Origin: Bolinopsis microptera
Lineage: Eukaryota > Ctenophora > Tentaculata > Lobata > Bolinopsidae
DNA length: 64,000 nucleotides
NCBI RefSeq assembly: GCF_026151205.1
Contig: NC_087077.1
Coordinates: forward strand, 14,234,983-14,298,982
Direction of reading: 5' to 3'
The notes below the pieces were generated by a model. That model searched no databases, was not told where the DNA came from, and saw only the letters and a list, made by a program, of their open reading frames with translations. The translations under genes and the position numbers were made by a program. Below, piece by piece: positions 53,101 to 64,000 of the stretch. Positions within the stretch are counted from its first letter, which is position 1, and each line of letters begins with the position of its first letter.

Positions 53101-56100
53101 TGTGCGTCTACAGGGACCAGCTCCTTCATCAAAACTACATTACAACTTGTATTATATACCTTATTACTCGGTTAGGACACATCGTCATCATGCAATGTCC
53201 CAGTTACAGTGGACATGTATACAAAATTAGCTGAGGTTACAATCTGCAAGGGTTCTAGATTCAAGGGGCCCGAATTTAGAGGTTTCGAGAGTGAATATGG
53301 GGATTTCAAGCTTTGCGGAGGATATATATTCTTTACGGGTGCAGTAGGCGATGAATGCAGTTTTATTAGTCGAAAAGATTGAAGGCAAGACAAGAGATTT
53401 AGTAGACTACGAATCGGAGTCACACCTACAATCATACCGACCCAAATAAGGGAGAGAATATTGCACAGACTGATTTGATTGAATAAAGAGGGCAATCAAA
53501 CTATAAGACGTTGAGTACGGAGGTTATATCAAGTATCGTGCCCACCATTATTTTTAAACAATCAAGGTGGAAAGTTAACTTAAAAAGTCATGATAAACCA
53601 GATTAAAGTTTAGGTAAGTTTCATTAATATCATTACCTATACTTTTTGACTACCTAAAACGAAACGCGTGCAAAACCTCTGGCTTAACCGCTAAAGTATT
53701 CAGTGTTGATGAAATAAGCAGTCTAACTAAAAGTACAAATAAGGAGTAATGGCGAGGGTGGGGTCAGTCGGTGGGTTAACATATTATACCGCATTTAAAT
53801 AACTAGTCTGAGAGGAAGGGGGTAGGTAGGTTAATATTCGAGTATAAGGAGGAGTAGGGGTGGGGAAGAGGGGATTAGGAAGAGGGGGAGGAGGAAGAGG
53901 GGAGGGGGAAGATTCGGAGTAGGGAGAAAAAATAGTAGGTGGAGACCTCCTTTAATATTCGGGGAATGGCAGTAATTCAAATGATTCCAAATCCATTAAA
54001 TTTGTTACTTTTAGTCCCTCAAACTATTTCTAAGAAACTCAAATAAAAGAGCAACAGAAAATAACCCCTCCTAAACTCGAACCAAGCAATCAACTGCAAT
54101 ACGTCTGACAAAGACATGGTCTACGTCTCACCTAATCTCAAGATTGCAGCGTCACCTGAACAGTATAATCAACATGCAGCTGACAGAATCGTCCGTCTAG
54201 TACCAGACCTGTACAGTCTCTCTCACCTCTCTTTCTCTCACACGCGCTATATTAGCTCCCCCTCCACTCTCCTCGCCACCCATCAAATTAACCCTGAGTC
54301 ACTCTCGCGTTATTCTAATTTTCGTTAGACTTCTTATTAGCCGGCTGGGCTAGCTGACTGATGTTATTAGCACCCGCGAACAGGGGTTATATACGTGCAC
54401 TTGGTAATAAACTGGAACAGTTATTTGTGAGCCACGGGGCTCATTATTCTACAGAACTATAACCGTGTCGTCATGTGACTATTCGGTCAGCATATTTCTA
54501 TTTCTCAGCAAGTAATTTTGACAGCTACCATAATATCATGTTACTATACTTAAAATGTAACTATACTTAAAATGGAGGATCTATAAATTCCACGTACCGG
54601 GCTGCTCTCTTGGGGCCGGAGGGAGGAAGTGGCGTCGTAGAGCGCGCGCTGCATCGCCATTGCCCTGTCGTCGTTCTCGTAGTTTCTGTCAACGTCTACG
54701 ATACCGCTGTCCCGGTATTCTGACGTCACACTCGCGTGGGGTGACTGCAGGGGAGAGGGATTAGTTGGGTTACTTTCTACCAATCATTGGAATGTGAACA
54801 GCATGCAAACTAGCACCTCTAATTAGAATCTTAATACAATACCCGTGTTAAACTTAAAGAGAACTGTTTTTATTGAAGTTCTTGTGTCAGAATTGATCAC
54901 ACTAAAACAGATATTTTCTCTGAGACTCACCAGGAACGATCCCTCAGTTGAGGCTCTGTTAGTGTGAGGGGTGTGTACGAATCTGTTGGGCTCCTTCAGG
55001 AACTCTTCCATGCTGCACATCAGATCCTCAAAGTTAGGACGAGCTGTAGGCTCCAACACCCAACCTGAGGAATTACCCGATTAACTAATTAATTAACTTA
55101 GACGAGCTGTGGGACCAACACCTGGCACACCTTGTTAACCATGGTTACAGAAGTTTGATACTGTAGTGCCGAGCGTGTTGTTAAATTAAATCTGGCTCCA
55201 ATACTGAACATCTTTATAAAAACCGGCCCAGCTAAAATGTACGTAGAAAATGGGGCAACCGTAGTAATTTTCTGTGATATCTCTTTAATTTTACCACATA
55301 ATTTATTAATCAGCAAATTAATTATATCGTCTTGGCACTATCCATAAGGCGTTGATATTAGACTAGGACCAAGTCATCATCATTGTCGTGATGGTAAACA
55401 CAGGTTTGACAGGAGTCGACAATAGTTTGCGGAAATCCAGACCTTATTGAGCCACATTGTATCAAGTCATAGCTTATAAAGGAGTATGATAACATGTAGG
55501 CTAACTCTCGTTAGTTACTCATTAACAAGCTCTGTGTTGTTCTGTGTGATTGCACCTCACGACCCACACGCGCTGAGTAGCTAAAAGGGGAGCCACCCAT
55601 TTTAAACTATTTTTAGCGGATATATCGCCAAAAATAACTATAAGGTCCCCCCCCCCCCCGGCACTAGAAGTTTGCAGAATTACACACTCCACACTTTGAG
55701 TAACTGGAGGTTTGTTAGTCGGCGGGAGGAAAGCAGAACACATCTTATGTCATGAGTACTTTTAGATGTGGTGTTAACAGAGGATACGTCATATTTAATG
55801 GTCTGACATATCTACAGAGACTTCGAGTATACTCGCTCTGAAACTCTGAAACGCCCAAAACTAGGTACCGGAAAAGCATGAAAAAGTTGGAATCGGACCA
55901 AGTTCATATCCAAAAAACGGAAATTTTTACGTTTGTAGCGCAAATTTTATGCCAATTCCAGAAAAAGGAGTAAACAGTTCAAAGTTCAAAGTTTTATTGT
56001 GTATACGAGAGTACATCTTAACGACTCTCTTTGACTTTGAAGCCCCTTCCACGTTACCTTGCAAAATCTGTACTGGAATTCAAATTTTATAACGACATCA

Positions 56101-59100
56101 TATTAATATTTGAAATATGAGTAGATGTTTTAATAGGCTTTGATCGAAACTCGAGATAAGTGAGTCTTTAAACTAAGTATGAAAATTTTAAATCATACTT
56201 TAAGTACTGATTTGATCACTGATTTAGGCCCTAATTTGAGCAATATTTTCATATAAAAAAGCCCACTTATAAAATAAAGAGCTGGTTATGAGTACACTTA
56301 CATCTGAGCATGAGAGCGTAAACCTCCAGTGTACATGTTTTGGGTTTGGGTAACCGCTCCCCCATCTCTAGTGATCTGATGAGCTCGGCAGGGGGTTTCG
56401 TTCTCCAAGGTAACTGTCCGAATTCTAACACCTGGTAATATTTGTGGCGTGTTGGCTCGAAATCATTTTAAAGGTATAATTTGTCGTGATCTTAACCTGG
56501 GTCGAAGAATATTGTCTGATATTCACACTGATAAAATCAAAAATGGTTTATTTTGGATGAGTTAAGGTTCGTGGAAGAGTTTGTATTTTGTAAGTATGAA
56601 GGTATGTGTGTTTATATCATACCTCCCAAATGGTAACACCGTAACTCCAAGTGTCACTTCGTGACGTGAACTGACGATACTTCAAACTCTCGATAGCAAG
56701 CCATTTGATGGGCAGCTTGCCTCCCTCACTGGTGAACATCTGCTTCTTACTCGACAAACACTTCGCCAACCCGAAATCAGTGATCTTCACGAAAGTCGGG
56801 GTTTGTACTGAAAATATTTCCTTGTGTTTGAAATGTGATTGGTAATGCGGCCCGCACCCAAGACTCTGTGATTTTTGAGTCTGTGTATCCAGTATCGGTA
56901 TTGTCCGTAGACTTAATCGCTGTTTTATGAGCAGGGTGAAAGACAGGTATTTTAGACTGAACCGTCAACAGGCCAGTAAATACAGGCCCGCCGGCAGACT
57001 TTAAAATAGAAAATATGACCAATGTTGCTTGTAAACTTTAAAAATACGACAAAAAACTGTTCAAAATTTATCAAACTTTAAAACCAGGAAAACAACAATA
57101 ATTTTCCAAAACGTTTTCGGATCCAAAACTCACCCAGAACGTTCCTAGCAGCGAGATCCCTGTGAACGACGTTGTTTTCCTCCAAGTACGCCATGCCCCG
57201 GGCTATTTGTAGTCCGTATGTCAACAAGTGGTGCGATGTTATCGAGGATTTGTACTTTCTCACCTGTTAAAGAGAAATTCTGTTATTACTTTATACAATT
57301 CGTAAATTTCCTCTAAAATATGGGTAACTCCCTCAGAATGGTCGATGCTCCTTAATAATGGTCTGTGGCTCCTTCTTCAATGATAAAGCACAGACATCTG
57401 ACATATGCTGCGCTTTTCAATTTTATTTTATTACAATAAAAGTTTGTGGTAGAATAAAGACGAGTTAAATCGAGAGTTTTGGCATTTCTTATTATGTTTT
57501 TTTCATCACTGTATGGGCCATGGGGTAATAAGAAACATAATATGGTCACTATATTACTGTCAAGATTAGAGACAACCCTGTCTACCAAAATATAATAACT
57601 TTATTCTTAAGTTCGCGTCATTTTCCAACCCCTATGTCCATATTATTTTTTAATTTCATATAAATGCGTATTGAGGAACAATATATTGTCGGACAAATTA
57701 TCGGAAATCAGAAACTAATATGACCTGCGATATTTGTCAAAGAAAAGGACTACCGCTCCAATAAGACAAAAGCGGGCCGCCAGCCACCGAGTTATTTTCA
57801 ATTTTCATTAGCGATTAGCGAAATTGACAGGCAATGATGTCGGGGAATATGTTTGAATATTCTGCAACTCAAGGTAATTAGGTAAAGTAAAACTGCGGTA
57901 TGTGGCCGCGACATATTATTAGATTCTTTATTTTTCGAGGTGGGCAAATGACACGTGCGGTAACAAGGTTCCTTCGAGTTGGTTTTAGTGATTCGTTTGG
58001 GTCCCTAAGCAATATCAGGTACCATCACTACTCGGTATATCAAAACAATAATGTCGATCTAATCAGTGGCGTTAATTACAATTTCAGAAAAACGAGTTTG
58101 AATATTTGCTTTCTTCCCCAAAGTCTGAAAATAAATAGCGACTTTTCCCAGAGATTCATTATGTACTCACATAATCAAGTAGCGATCCAAGAGGCATTAG
58201 TTGAGTTACCAGCATCATCTTACCAGCGCATAGACACAGGATTCTAACGAGATGTTTGTGATCCAGTTTGCCCATTACAACTGCTTCCTGGATGAAGTGA
58301 GGTTTGGTTAGAAGGAGAAGGTGGTAAATGTGGACAGAAGTTGGTATTTTTAATGTTTTCTTGGGACAGAAAATTTAGCTCTTCTTTCAATTCTTTAGAA
58401 TGGTGGCTAAATAGATATACAATGTCCCACACCACAGTATACGTCATACTGATACCAGTGAACGTAGATCAGTGCAATTTTAACCATCACAACCATTTTT
58501 TGGAAAGTTCCAGAAAATATCGAACACAGAATTTGATCGATTTCTTAAGAATTTCAATCTAATCGCTTGTCAAATCCACAGAAACCCGGAATTTTCCTCG
58601 TCAAATTACTGTCAGACTCACATCGAAGAACTCTCTAGTGCTTTCAGGATCTCCGGAATCCTTGAGTATCTTGATAGCAACTCTGAGTCCAACATCATCA
58701 GCAGTGTTCAGTGTTTCTGTTGGGTGCCATCTTCCTTCATACACTTTACCAAACGCACCGCTACCTGAAGAGAAGACAATATGTTAGATGAGATATTATT
58801 AATTAATCAGTTTAATAAATAAATCAATTTTAAGGTAAAATGTTAGGTATAAATAATACTTATAATAAACTAATATTGTAAAATCGTGGGTTAATAAAAT
58901 GCCACTTCTAAAGACAGTTTTAAGAAAATCGCAAAAGTACCCCTACAAAAGTACCCCTCCAAAAGCTGCCTGTACCGATTTAAAGTTGAACTTATTATTT
59001 ATTTTAATTAGCTTGATATGAACTGGCATTTACGTTTACGCACTCTAATGTTTCAATATAAGTTTGTTCTAAGGTATCTACAACTACGCAATTCTCCAAA

Positions 59101-62100
59101 ACAAATTCCGACACCATTAACACCGCCAAACACACGATAAGAATTGAAAAACAATCTCCAGCAACATTACCTAAAACTTCTCCAATCTCAAGCGAATCCT
59201 CCGTAACTATTAGTAATTGTCCGTCATTCAGCGGATAAACCGTGTCCTCCTGCATTACAGGCTCGTATATAGGGTTAATATTGTCATGCATCTGTTGAGC
59301 GTGTTTCAGTAAGTTCATCCGTTTCTTCTGGTTTTGTTTGGCTCGTTTCCAACAGATGATCCCCACTATGACGATGATAAAGACGATCGCTACTCCCACT
59401 GCGATTGCTACTGCTGTGCTACTCTGCTGTGGAGCCATTCCGGGACTGGTGGAATATTTATAATTAGTTGTGGTTAATTAATTATGATAGAGTAATAATA
59501 GGACGACAAATTGTAGCTATTACAGAAAAAACAGAACCGCTCGCAAGTTTTCTTTTACAAAAATTAAGGTTATACAATTTAGGCTAACTCGATAAGACAA
59601 ATTTTTTTAAATATTTTTAATCAAGACACTTATTTTACTTCGGTGTATTCCAACAGCCACATTGTTACACAAGTGCAACCAGCCAATTACAGGAAGCCGA
59701 AGGAACGATACATTTAATGCGAACCACTAGATATATAGACTTAACAATTGAAAGAAACATACCAGGCTCTGCCCTCAATACAACTGCAGAAATCTCCGTC
59801 CCTTTGGGTGTTACCATCATTTTCACATTCTTCTACACATCGCAGATGTTGCAGTTCATTCGTTGTGACTACCTGTTACAATTGGTCATTAATTAATTGA
59901 TCCATTAAATTACCAATTAATCAATTGATGAACAATTTGATTGACTGATTTTTGCTTTTGAACATTATCATTCGACTAATATTGCAAATTACAGATTACA
60001 GATAACAATTAACAAATAATATAACAAATAACAATTAACAAATAACATGCATATTACAAATTATGTAATTATGAGCAAATCACAAACTAACCTTCTGAGC
60101 TCTGGAGTACTGTTCTGGGCACTTAGCCACACATGTCCTAGTCTGTTTGATCTCAGAAGTGGGCAGCTCGAAGTTCATGCACGAGGTACAGCTGGTCTCC
60201 CCGGGTCCTATGCAGGAAGCACATTCCTCGTGACATTCCAAACATTTCTTGTCAGGACCTTCGTAGTAGCCCAGGTCACATTTGGCTTGACATCTGTCAC
60301 CTTGTTTTACGTGAACGCACTCCGTGCAGGATGAGTCGGACTGAGGAAAGAGAGGATAAAGGGGGTCCGATATTTTATCTATCTCAGGACGTTGCCCCAA
60401 GCCTTTAATGTTTCAACTTTACATACGGAATACGGATACAAAAACGTTCTAGTTGAACAATGAAAAGAATGAAAATGTATAAAATAATAAGGATCTGCTT
60501 TTAAACATACCCAGTGATCACAAGCAGCACATTCTCCGTGACACTTCTCGCAAACTGTGATGAACTGATCATCCTCTCCCTTTATTGTGTCCTTGTAACT
60601 TTTAGGGGGACATTGATCCGCGCACATTTGGTCCTCCTTGTTGATCGTGTTGTCGAATAATTTGCAGGTTGTGCAGCCTGGTAAATGGGCGTTTGTTTAT
60701 AAGTGGTTCTTTCGGTTCAGATGGTACTTTAGGGAGATAAAATATATTCAATTTGTTGGCTGAATATTGGAATCATATTTCAAAATGATAAGAAAATAAT
60801 AAAACATGTTCAACAAAGATCAACAAAGACGTTAATGTTCCAATATGAGGGAAGGGACTATGATTCGTTAACTTTCAAGATTAACTAATAAAATTAATAC
60901 TAAATTAATACTAAATTAAAATAATTAAATAATACCCTATCTCCACTAACCTCCTACTCCCTTGTGAGCACCAGGCCCGTCGCAACCTCCCTCACAGGCA
61001 GGATCACACTCTTCACAGCGCTGGTTGCGCACGTAACTGTGCACGTTGGAACAGCTGGTCACGCACGCGGGCCCGTCGAACATGTGCTTACAGTCGATAC
61101 AATGGTGGTTACCAGGACCAGTGCAAGTGTTACAGTTTTTGTGGCAGGGTTTACATTGCACTGATTCGTCATCGTAAGATGCCCTGAGGGAAATGAGTTA
61201 GGATCAAACATTAGACTGACAAAGACCGACTTGATACACTTGGTGAGGGATATATCACGACAAGATAGTGGTTTAACTTTTTGAGCGAGACGCTACACGA
61301 ATAATCATGATCTAAAACAAGATATTCGTTGATGAAGGAGGTTAATCTTACCCTTGACATGTAGGGATACAATCTCCTTCAAACTCCTTGTTATTGCACG
61401 TGATACACATATCACTGTCAGGTCCCAGACATCCGTCTGTCTCATCACACTCGGAGTGACAAGGCTTCTCTGTACAGGCTGACTCGGAGATATCAACAGT
61501 AACCTGGCAGATATTATCTGTTAGCTGTTGATTGAAGCTTCGGGGCGAAAAATAACAACATAGCTGTTTTTTCATTTTTGCCACGGTGGAAATCAAAAAT
61601 TGAATGATAACAGGGAAATGGCCAGCCCCTCCACTGGACCCTGATATTATCTCTACTCACCACTGAACCATCTAGTCTGGAGCCCCAGTCGACCCGATCC
61701 ACATAACACAGGTTACTACCGCTCAACTTCATGGGACCTCCTATCTTTTTGAGAGCCACTAATTCTGCTGTTTCCAGGGCCGTGTTGTTGTCTATCTCTA
61801 TCACATAGTCGTCCGTTGCTGAGAACATATCACGTTACACAGATATAGGATATCGTGTTTCAGATACGGGATATTAGGTTTCACAACAACGCTCTTCAAA
61901 CCAGACCGTGAGATAATCAGGACTATAACTAATATATAATGCATCAGAAATTGATAATAGTTGTTTATCATGATCTAATGAGGGATATTTTCAACGAGTA
62001 ATATATCAATTTCAAGAGTATTCGATCAAAATTATTTCCTGGAACGAACAAAATCATAATCACAAAAATATAACTCATAAAATGCCCACCTCTCCTTCGT

Positions 62101-63409
62101 CTCCTTCTGAGGGATCCTTCTCCCTTAACCTCTGCCAGTCTACGGAACATGTCCAGACTGGTAAAGTTGGTGTCGGGTGAATCTCTGATTATCAGACGCC
62201 CAGTGATAGTAACAATCTCGTCTAACGCCTAAAATGGAGAGTGTCAGTCGTAAGTGTTGCTAGAAGATTCCTCTGGCTGGGTAAATACTTAAGATCAAGT
62301 TAGGTTGATCGCGATGAGATGTTATGTCCCTTAAAAGTAAACGCAACAGTAAGATAGGCGTGCCCAAAACATATTTGGCCACAGGAATTGAAAGTTGACC
62401 CTCAGTAAACCGATTAGAGGAAAATTAAAATCTAGTTATCACATTACCTCTAGATCAGCTGTGGTAATCTTGTCTGGGCCGGTCCAGGATTGGAAGTTAA
62501 TGATAACGGAACCCTCGACCAGGTTACAGTTTGCGAACTGAACGATACTGCTGCTGTTCAGAGGAACTGTGTCACTTCCTACACAATCTGAAGACGATTT
62601 GTGTTAAAGTGGCTGTAAAGTTTATTGAGGCAGTCTAACTTTTAACACAAGTCACTTGTATTATAATATAGGGCAGTTTGAGTCAGGAGTTTCATTTTCC
62701 GTACACTGGGATATTATGCACAGCTGCTGTACACCGTGTGATGATAGTCAAGGTCGAATTTAAAGTTCCCAGTCGGGTAATTACAATCCAGTTGCAGAAT
62801 ATCACAGCTGTAGTAACCAAGAAGTCACAGCTTTGCCCTGACTCAGGACACTACAGTTAGTGAACATATTGAAGTGTAGCAGGCAGCTTGTAGTTGCAAG
62901 GTTTGTAACGGACAGTTTGATACTTGACAGTGACGCGGTATTGTCATTAACAAAATACTGGCCGGTGCCAGCGAGCAAGTTTGCGCTAACTGCAACGTAC
63001 GAAGCCAGCACTACATGATATAACAGCTAGTGTGTACTAGTGTTACACTCATGCTGTAACTTTGATAACAGCGGTCCGGTCAATGTAAAATATGAGAAAT
63101 ATTGGTAGGATTATTTGACTGAGAAATAGTTATTCGTTCTTTAAAGAATTGACTTTCTGGTAATGACAGTATAGTAAGAAATAAAATATATCTTTAAAAT
63201 AATAGGGCACCGAAAAAGGGTTTAAACTTACTTTTAGGGCAAGGTCCGTCGCAGGGTCTGCACGTTTTATCCACCAAGGATCTCCACTTGCCTGCGGGAC
63301 ACTGGCCCACGCAGTTCTCACCGTCCTGTGCGTATTTGCACGTGCACACGTGGATTGAGTAGCCGGAGGAGCGACATGAGGAGCAGAACTTGTGACACGG
63401 AGTACAGAC
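44118..63409 (-). CDS. EGFR: EGFR/ErbB-family receptor tyrosine kinase (5' end outside the window)
   Basis: Exons on the minus strand, all GT/AG with consistent phases: 63232-63409, 62448-62587, 62090-62228, 61661-61818, 61352-61503, 60951-61183, 60511-60677, 60092-60340, 59763-59872, 59171-59445, 58622-58764, 58171-58287, 57134-57263, 56623-56807, 56302-56431, 54931-55064, 54598-54744, then after a 9-kb intron probably 45188-45214, 44728-44897, 44425-44583, 44118-44286. Order: end of furin-like region I, L2 domain, cysteine-rich region II, membrane span ([20 protein letters not shown]), tyrosine kinase, tail. Kinase motifs: [64 protein letters not shown]; all catalytic residues are present. 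The tail has many tyrosines ([31 protein letters not shown]). L1 and the signal peptide lie beyond 64000. Membership of the last four exons is supported by phase and tyrosine content but not proven. Confidence 0.93.
45188..45238 (-). CDS. Small exon of the receptor tail, or alternative first exon
   Basis: The minus strand has ATG 45238 opening a 17-codon frame ([17 protein letters not shown]) that ends phase 0 at a GTAATT donor and joins the next tail exon in frame. Alternatively CTTCTTCAAG is an acceptor and only 45188-45214 (KLTPYSNYK) is used as a 27-bp micro-exon in phase with the exon at 54598. Both fit. A TAA precedes the ATG in frame, so without the internal acceptor this must be a start exon. 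Confidence 0.45.
45950..46287. promoter_or_regulatory. Cluster of nine CCAAT boxes
   Basis: Within about 340 bp there are six CCAAT and three ATTGG pentamers, most in the NF-Y-like context CCAATCA/G (near 45950, 45982, 46071, 46102, 46158, 46197, 46229, 46262 and 46283). The block is more GC-rich than its surroundings. It lies in the long intron before the last receptor tail exons, 0.7 kb upstream of the possible start exon at 45238. An internal promoter or enhancer is the natural reading. Confidence 0.55.
46772..47010. repeat. ~31-bp tandem repeat, decaying to the right
   Basis: About four good copies of CATTAGCGATATGTTCAATT followed by CAGGGTATCAG, then diverged copies (GTGATATGTTGAAC, CAATATGTTGAACCC) to about 47010. 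Confidence 0.85.
47264..47392. repeat. Cluster of GTCCTTTTAAAAGGAC-type palindromes (left of the minisatellite)
   Basis: Four short inverted repeats built on GTCCTTTAAAAAGGAC: CCGTCCATTTAAAAGGACAG, CGTCCTTTAAAAAGGACAG, CGTCCTTTATAAAGGACAG and CTGTCATTTTAAAAGGACGG. The same element recurs to the right of the 42-bp minisatellite. Confidence 0.85.
47519..49891. repeat. 42-bp G-rich minisatellite, about 56 copies
   Basis: Consensus GGAGGCTGGAAGGAGGGGTA then GTACTGGATTGTGGGGTGTTAG, with several variants (AGTACT, GGTACT, ATTACT, GGTACAGG with TTTTGGGG, and a longer unit with GCCAGGGAGGGGTGGTAATGG). Variants follow each other in higher-order blocks, for example repeats of a three-unit motif near 47900-48250 and 49530-49840. 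Because 42 is a multiple of 3 and the unit lacks stops, plus-strand frames stay open for up to 562 codons (a 14-residue repeat such as [14 protein letters not shown]). It lies in the long receptor intron on the antisense strand. The G runs could form quadruplexes. Confidence 0.95.
50144..50300. repeat. Cluster of GTCCTTTTAAAAGGAC-type palindromes (right of the minisatellite)
   Basis: At least four copies: TGTCCTTTAAAAAGGACATG, GCGTCCTTTTAAAAGGACGC, CTGTCCTTTTAAAAGGACG and CTGTCCTTTTTAAAGGACA, with a weaker one at 50616-50632. They mirror the cluster at 47264-47392. Confidence 0.85.
51669..51727. repeat. Poly-G tract and GGGGA-rich run
   Basis: About 28 consecutive G, then GAGGGGAGAGTGGAGGGGAGG and further GGGGA units. 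A second run of about 14 G is at 51862-51876. The runs are prone to quadruplex formation and to length error in sequencing. Confidence 0.9.
51925..52092. repeat. GTCACAAAGTGCTAAATGTCA tandem repeat
   Basis: About seven copies of a ~21-bp unit with small deletions. Some copies lack the CACAAAG part and the last copies run CACGTCACAAAGTGC. Confidence 0.85.
52128..52154. repeat. Perfect 12-bp-stem hairpin
   Basis: CATGGGTCCTAT, a 3-nt loop GTA, then ATAGGACCCATG. No T-run follows on either strand, and it lies just after the short tandem repeat. Confidence 0.85.
53172..53243 (-). CDS. Possible alternative terminal exon of the receptor
   Basis: A phase-0 acceptor (CTAGAACCCTTGCAG) at 53244 opens 23 codons ([20 protein letters not shown], ending DVS) to TAA 53172. 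It is in frame with the phase-0 donor of exon 54598-54744 and would give a short tail with one tyrosine (FVYMST). The longer upstream frame also looks tail-like ([18 protein letters not shown]) but has no phase-matched acceptor. It may be chance. Confidence 0.3.
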   Translation of the reverse strand: MVTSANFVYMSTVTGTLHDDDVS

Positions 63410-64000
63410 CTGACGAAGGGAGTTGTTAAGCTGGTGGGGGATGTTTTGACAGTTTTGTTAATTATAATATCAATTTGTAATAAACTGTAGTAAACTTCAT
63501 TCCCACAAGACAAGAGATATTGAGAGGTATTCCTAAGAGTTCAGAGCAGCCATTTTCTTTAGAGACTATGATCAAACCAATGATTTTAATTTCTGATAAT
63601 TAATTCAATATTGAAAGTCAAGTAGGGGGACCTTAATAAGGCGAACCATTAAAAATGTCAGCGAAAAGAGTCTTTAAATGGCCGCGTCTCCCAGGAGCAG
63701 ACGAGTTACCATTATCCAGGGCACAAAAAGGCGGCAAGACTCATGTTTCATAAAACTAAGAGTTTCATTTTACTACTATCGTCATAGAATGACGTTTGTT
63801 ATGTTATTGGATAATTTATGAAGGGCCGTTTTATAATGCACGTCTTTAGCTTTTAACATGTGCGATGGCTGTTTATTTGAACGAACTTGCAAAACAAACG
63901 CGCGTGCGCGGCGCGAACGAACCTCCAAGCCCTGGATGATATTTTTCGCGCGCTCCATTAAAAATTCAAAATCAACTTCAACATGTCCCAAATTGGGCGC

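Larger units (their letters stand above)
50640..53171. other. Intronic or intergenic DNA without recognised genes
   Basis: No exon with a known domain was found. Notable inside are a poly-G tract, a short tandem repeat and a hairpin, listed separately. Confidence 0.45.

Noticed and set aside
55522-55743. 73-codon minus-strand ORF in a receptor intron
   Set aside because: It lacks phase-matched splice sites and includes translation of a poly-C run.
57900-58247. 115-codon plus-strand ORF
   Set aside because: It overlaps a well-supported kinase exon on the other strand and has no domain.

Overview
The window reads as nuclear DNA of an invertebrate animal. It holds intron-containing orthologues of animal genes (an EGFR/ErbB receptor tyrosine kinase, a UVRAG-like autophagy protein, the coenzyme Q protein COQ4). 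Their exons join with consistent splice phases. The non-coding DNA is AT-rich and full of transposons and satellites. Compact introns and an ErbB gene beside Polinton, LINE and Gypsy elements suggest an early-branching invertebrate, but the species cannot be fixed from the sequence.

Layout. 1-530: telomere-like CCCTAA/CCCAAA array and a 49-bp palindrome. 1408-2720 (-): UVRAG-like gene, 5' part only. 2747-3404: 44-bp minisatellite. 4053-5994 (-): complete three-exon COQ4, with a small secreted-protein gene on the opposite strand in its second intron. 6944-13083 (-): a complete seven-exon gene for an acidic, TP-rich protein with an N-terminal destruction-box motif (possible securin), whose second intron carries a broken LINE. 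13.1-17.0 kb: a tRNA-derived SINE-like piece, then a GC-rich repeat family with long palindromes. 17006-41386: a Polinton/Maverick-like element with 1091-bp inverted termini and a perfect 6-bp target duplication. 41.4-42.1 kb: the other half of the GC-rich repeat that it interrupted. 44118-63409 (-): EGFR-like receptor from the first cysteine-rich region to the C-terminal tail; its 5' end lies beyond the window. The long intron before the last tail exons holds a CCAAT-box cluster and a large 42-bp minisatellite flanked by clusters of a GTCCTTTTAAAAGGAC palindrome.

The central 24 kb is a nest of insertions. The GC-rich repeat was entered by the Polinton-like element. That element keeps an adenovirus-type protease, capsid-like remnants, the C-terminal part of a spliced protein-primed DNA polymerase B and a zinc-finger ORF, but shows no integrase or ATPase. 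An ORF1-like coding region inside it was then split by a 12.2-kb Ty3/Gypsy-type retrovirus-like element (-). The Gypsy element has LTRs that look identical, a 4-bp target duplication, gag, pol behind a canonical -1 slippery site, a two-frame envelope gene and an unusual fourth ORF with a charged coiled coil. The LTR match suggests a recent insertion.

The host genes are single-copy cell-biology genes on the minus strand and form no operon-like unit. The intact COQ4, nested secreted gene, securin-like gene and receptor contrast with the degraded Polinton and LINE. The Gypsy element is the only mobile element that still looks close to complete.
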